This document shows positions 61,036 through 64,000 of a stretch of DNA of 64,000 bases, piece after piece (positions within the stretch are counted from its first letter, which is position 1; each line of letters opens with the position of its first letter). The notes beneath the pieces were generated by a model that saw only the letters and a program-made list of their open reading frames with translations, was not told the origin of the DNA and did not search any database. The translations under genes and the position numbers were made by a program. The stretch comes from Lactiplantibacillus plantarum (lineage in GTDB: Bacteria; Bacillota; Bacilli; Lactobacillales; Lactobacillaceae): NCBI RefSeq assembly GCF_014131735.1, contig NZ_CP039121.1:310001-374000 (forward strand), given 5' to 3'.

Positions 61036-61160
61036 AAAGCCATTAACCAGGTGGTTCCAATGATTTAGTTTACTATCGGCCTACATTGAAAAATGGGGTA
61101 GGTAATGCGTTAACTCAATCAGGCCATACAACAGATGTTCAGAAGGGGTGGTCGAATCGA

Positions 61161-61195
61161 GTTGTGTTGATTGTCTAATCAACGCAACTTTTTTA
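61161..61195 (+). terminator. Terminator after the hypothetical gene
   Basis: GTTGTGTTGATT pairs with AATCAACGCAAC around GTCT, followed by seven Ts. Confidence 0.85.
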
Positions 61196-61300
61196 TTTGA
61201 GGATTTAACTTGGTCAAAAATATTTGTTATGAGTTTCTCCAGTGGTAGCAGAGGTATACTGCAATGATTGAATAAACCGATCCGTAAGATAATGACCCAC

Positions 61301-61330
61301 AAAAAAACAGCTGGGAGACTTCACCAGCTG
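61301..61330 (-). terminator. Terminator of the small minus-strand gene
   Basis: On the minus strand CAGCTGG pairs with CCAGCTG, followed by seven Ts. Confidence 0.8.
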
Positions 61331-61348
61331 CTTCAAAGATTTGATTTA

Positions 61349-61498
61349 TTAACGATGTCGTCGATAGTAACGGTAGACGACCGCTAATAAAATAATAATT
61401 AGTAAAATACCAACGGCCGCTCGCGGGCCCGCAATGTGTTCGGTTAAGTGAAACATGCGAATGGGGCCGAGGCCGTGAATTCCAAGCATTGCAAGCAT
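61349..61498 (-). CDS. Small single-helix membrane protein, 49 residues
   Basis: MLAMLGIHGLGPIRMFHLTE... has a polar N-terminal half, one strong helix (about 27-42, AVGILLIIILLAVVY) and a very basic end (YRYYRRHR). AAGGAGGGCGCGTTCA before the ATG is an excellent ribosome site and a terminator follows 20 bases after the stop, so it looks like a real gene despite its size. It would insert with the basic tail inside. No family is recognised. It is divergent from the cardiolipin synthase gene, which makes an envelope role possible but not shown. Confidence 0.65.
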   Translation of the reverse strand: MLAMLGIHGLGPIRMFHLTEHIAGPRAAVGILLIIILLAVVYRYYRRHR

Positions 61499-61634
61499 TG
61501 AACGCGCCCTCCTTAAGCATAATTATTAGCTATTTAATGATTAAATGCAAAAATTATATTCGCAAAAGATTATTATCTCACTACTATCTGCGGTAAAATA
61601 AAACCATCATTAATAAATTAGGTGGGTGCCTCCA

Positions 61635-63083
61635 TTGCAATATATTCAGCCAATTTTCTATACAATTATCGTTTTAAACGCGGCCGCGGCGTTCGTTACC
61701 GTGTTCCGGGATCGTAATCGGGACATCGCGGCCACTTGGGCTTGGCTACTCGTGTTGATTTGGTTGCCGATTATTGGGTTTATCGCGTACGCTTTTGTCG
61801 GTCGTAAGTTACCAAAAAACCGGTTATTTCGGTTACGTAAAGAGACGCAAATTAGACTCGAACAGATGATTCAGCGGCAACGTGAAGCCCTGGGAACGGA
61901 ATTGATGCCCGCAGATGCGGTCACTAGTTCGGTTCGTGGGATGGTCAGTTTATTCTTGAATTCCGATGGCGCGTTACTAAGCCGTAAAAACCGGGTCAAG
62001 ATTTATACGGATGGACATGAGAAGTTCCATGCGATGTTCCAAGATATTGAAGCAGCTAAGAATCATATTCATATTGAATATTACACATTTTATAATGACC
62101 AGATTGGAAATGAATTATTACACCTTTTAGAGCGGAAAGCAGCCCAAGGCGTCGACGTTCGTGTCTTGTACGATCCGTGGGGGTCGATGGGCACGTTCCG
62201 CAGCTTCTTTAAGCATTTAGAAGAACTTGGTGGGCATGCCCGACCGTTCTTGGGTGCTCATTCAGCGATTTTGGACTTCCGTCTCAACTTCCGTGATCAC
62301 CGTAAGATCGTGGTAACGGATGGCCGGGTCGGCTACGTCGGTGGTTTTAACGTTGGTGACCAGTACCTTGGTCGTAGTAAGAAGTTTGGTTACTGGCGTG
62401 ATACCCATTTGCGGATCGTCGGTTCAGGAGTTTTTGAATTGCAGGAACGTTTCATTCGTGATTGGAACGCCACCGATGCGGAACATCGAATCGTGCCAGA
62501 CGTTAATATGTTCCCAGTCATTCGCGTTAAAGGGAATACTTCATTACAGATCGTCTCCAGTGGCCCGGACAGTGATGCACAACAGATTAAATTGGGTTAT
62601 ATTAAAATGATTATGACAGCTCAACACCGTTTATGGATTCAGTCGCCATACCTAATTCCGGACGATTCCGTATTAGATGCGATTAAAATCGCTGCGATGT
62701 CAGGGGTTGACGTCCGCATTATGGTGCCGGACAAACCTGATCATGCCTTTGTTTACCGGGCAACTCAGTACTATGCCCGGGAGCTGGCAGATGCTGGTGT
62801 AAAAATCTATTATTATAATAATGGTTTTATTCATGCCAAGACCATCGTGATTGATGGTCAGGTGGCGTCAGTGGGCTCAGCTAATATGGACTTCCGGAGC
62901 TTTAAGCTCAACTTTGAAGTGAACGCCTTTTTATATGATGCTGATTTAGCACAAGAATTGGAACGGATTTTCTTAGAAGATCAAAAAATCAGTAGTTTGA
63001 TTACCGTTCAAGACTTTAAAAATCAATCATTCTGGTTGAAGTTCAAGCAGACATTTTCACGGTTGTTATCACCAATTTTATAA
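61635..63083 (+). CDS. cls: Cardiolipin synthase
   Basis: About 482 residues. Two N-terminal membrane helices (about 4-22 and 37-56, with the PLDc_N-type WLLVLIWLPIIGFIAY) are followed by two phospholipase D domains. The HKD motifs are FRDHRKIVVTD and FIHAKTIVID, each with H-x-K-x4-D. HIEYYTFYND and SANMDFRSFKLNFE are flanking family blocks. It joins two phosphatidylglycerols to cardiolipin and glycerol at the membrane. AGGTGG directly abuts a GTG at 61626, so TTG at 61635, nine bases after it, is the better start. Lactobacilli usually have several cls genes. Confidence 0.92.
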   Translation: MQYIQPIFYTIIVLNAAAAFVTVFRDRNRDIAATWAWLLVLIWLPIIGFIAYAFVGRKLPKNRLFRLRKETQIRLEQMIQRQREALGTELMPADAVTSSVRGMVSLFLNSDGALLSRKNRVKIYTDGHEKFHAMFQDIEAAKNHIHIEYYTFYNDQIGNELLHLLERKAAQGVDVRVLYDPWGSMGTFRSFFKHLEELGGHARPFLGAHSAILDFRLNFRDHRKIVVTDGRVGYVGGFNVGDQYLGRSKKFGYWRDTHLRIVGSGVFELQERFIRDWNATDAEHRIVPDVNMFPVIRVKGNTSLQIVSSGPDSDAQQIKLGYIKMIMTAQHRLWIQSPYLIPDDSVLDAIKIAAMSGVDVRIMVPDKPDHAFVYRATQYYARELADAGVKIYYYNNGFIHAKTIVIDGQVASVGSANMDFRSFKLNFEVNAFLYDADLAQELERIFLEDQKISSLITVQDFKNQSFWLKFKQTFSRLLSPIL

Positions 63084-63106
63084 TTAAACAATTGAATAGA
63101 TGATGC

Positions 63107-63154
63107 AAAAAAACTGATTTTGGAAAGTTATTGACTTTCAAAACCAGTTTTTTT
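63107..63154. terminator. Bidirectional terminator
   Basis: AAAAACTG-A-TTTTGGAAAGT pairs with ACTTTCAAAA-C-CAGTTTTT, with A and T runs, between convergent genes. Confidence 0.85.
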
Positions 63155-63162
63155 AGTGTTCC

Positions 63163-63948
63163 TTAGTCGTTCAAGTACAATTGGCGCAAATTATTAATAT
63201 CCGCTACGGATAACCCAAGCACTTCTCGTAAATAACCAATACCATTGCCGTAGAGGTCGTCGAAAACCCGAAAGACCATCTTCATATTGTCGGCTTCAAC
63301 AGCCATGGCAACGTTGAATTGGCTAGCTAGGTCACCAGCATTGGCCTTGGTAATAATCGTAGCGGTATCCATACTGTCTGCGGCCATGAAGACGGCGTTA
63401 GTGAGCAGGTAGTCCTGCATAATCGTTTCACGGGGGACGTCTAGGGCCGTCATAATGAGCGCACCCGCGACCCCCGTTCGGTCTTTACCAGCAGCACAGT
63501 GAAAGAGTACCGATTGGTCGGGCTGGTCGTTGGTGAGGAGGGTCGCAAATAAATTTTGCCAGACTTTCACGGCATGACTATCCGTAACCATTTGCGCATA
63601 TGTTTGTGCGTTGAAGGAATCATCGACGACCATTCGCTTGATGAGCCGTTTTAAACGGCGATCAAAGCGACGATTGTCAGTGAACGGATAGACAGACGTA
63701 TTAATATACTTAGTATTCTTGGGATAACGGTCTGGAGACATCTCAGCTTCATTGGCTTGGCGCAGATCGATATCATAACGGAGTCCGTAGTTATCCAAGT
63801 AGGTGAGATCGCGGTTAGTGAGTAGTGACATGCCACCGCAACGCAGCAGTTTTTGCCACTTGATTGTCTGACCAGCGGTGTTCTCATAACCCCCCAGTTC
63901 TCGGAAGTTGATGCCGTGTTCTAGTCGTAAGACCCGATTGTGTTCCAT
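63163..63948 (-). CDS. Tyrosine-type protein phosphatase (MptpB/TPP-like)
   Basis: 261 residues. The catalytic P-loop is FHCAAGKDRTGVAGALI, the C-x5-R motif followed by Thr; the Lys-Asp inside the loop (CAAGKDR) is typical of the dual-specificity and lipid-phosphatase-like MptpB group. The N-terminal NFRELGGYENTAG is the family's start signature and DIDLRQANEAEMSPD holds the conserved Arg. It removes phosphate from phosphotyrosine, phosphoserine or phosphoinositide-type substrates. ATG at 63948 is the natural start. A cre-like TATAACCGCTTTCA, one base from consensus, lies about 30 bases upstream at 63979-63992. Confidence 0.88.
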   Translation of the reverse strand: MEHNRVLRLEHGINFRELGGYENTAGQTIKWQKLLRCGGMSLLTNRDLTYLDNYGLRYDIDLRQANEAEMSPDRYPKNTKYINTSVYPFTDNRRFDRRLKRLIKRMVVDDSFNAQTYAQMVTDSHAVKVWQNLFATLLTNDQPDQSVLFHCAAGKDRTGVAGALIMTALDVPRETIMQDYLLTNAVFMAADSMDTATIITKANAGDLASQFNVAMAVEADNMKMVFRVFDDLYGNGIGYLREVLGLSVADINNLRQLYLND

Positions 63949-64000
63949 AGTCTGATTACCTCGATTAGTGATTTAGCTTTATTATAACCGCTTTCATTTC

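Overview
The window is chromosomal DNA from a low-to-mid GC Gram-positive lactic acid bacterium, almost certainly Lactiplantibacillus plantarum or a very close relative. The evidence is a Lactobacillaceae-type rrn operon, AGGAGG ribosome-binding sites with frequent TTG and GTG starts, perfect cre boxes, T-box and purine riboswitches, a pflB-pflA pair, and the gene order folB-folK-folE-folC-xtp-folP. This assignment comes from recognising the sequence, not from a database search.

Layout. 1-9 kb: the tail of an NAD(P)-binding protein, a PgpA-like protein, a DUF915 hydrolase, an amino acid permease, a tyrosine-type T-box with an NhaC-family transporter, a small nucleotide-sugar-like protein, an IS1182-family element and a double-SIS protein. 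9-16 kb: a guanine-class purine riboswitch in front of adenine deaminase, a DUF2325 protein, a MmcQ/YjbR protein, and a P1B ATPase with a small membrane protein. 16-24 kb: a BCCT transporter behind a very long structured leader, then two long gene-free blocks full of nested inverted repeats (18,542-19,404 and 22,872-23,483), with small enzymes between them. 24-30 kb: an MIP18-type Fe-S assembly protein, pflA and pflB with cre and Rex-like sites, a serine hydrolase and a VanZ protein. 29.6-35 kb: one complete rrn operon (16S-23S-5S, no spacer tRNA) behind three tandem promoters. 35-41 kb: a DHA2 drug exporter, a second inverted copy of the IS, a zinc/manganese-binding lipoprotein and CvpA. 41-46 kb: the folate operon ending in a divergent Tag glycosylase. 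46-56 kb: small membrane proteins, an XRE regulator, a CDF/ArsR zinc module, TrhA, a paired SMR exporter, a Met T-box with a MetE-like protein, an AI-2E family protein and a second CDF protein. 56-64 kb: Kup, a cationic amino acid permease, cardiolipin synthase and a tyrosine phosphatase.

How the genes work together. Several units sense the product or substrate of the pathway they control: tRNA-Tyr for the NhaC-type carrier, tRNA-Met for the MetE-like protein, guanine or hypoxanthine for adenine deaminase, and metal for ArsR with its divergent CDF exporter. pflBA has adjacent CcpA and Rex-like sites, which fits sugar-repressed, redox-controlled mixed-acid fermentation. The folate operon is translationally coupled through overlapping genes and carries an Xtp/RdgB-like NTPase that could supply the otherwise missing pyrophosphatase step.

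The most unusual material is non-coding. The 612-nt block at 22,872-23,483 has its own promoter and terminator on the minus strand and no open frame. The 863-bp block at 18,542-19,404 is closed by a 19-bp perfect inverted repeat with further long nested repeats inside. Both look like large structured RNAs, in the spirit of GOLLD or ROOL, but I cannot assign a class by eye. The two IS copies are inverted about 30 kb apart around the rrn operon, and their transposase frame has no stop codon of its own.
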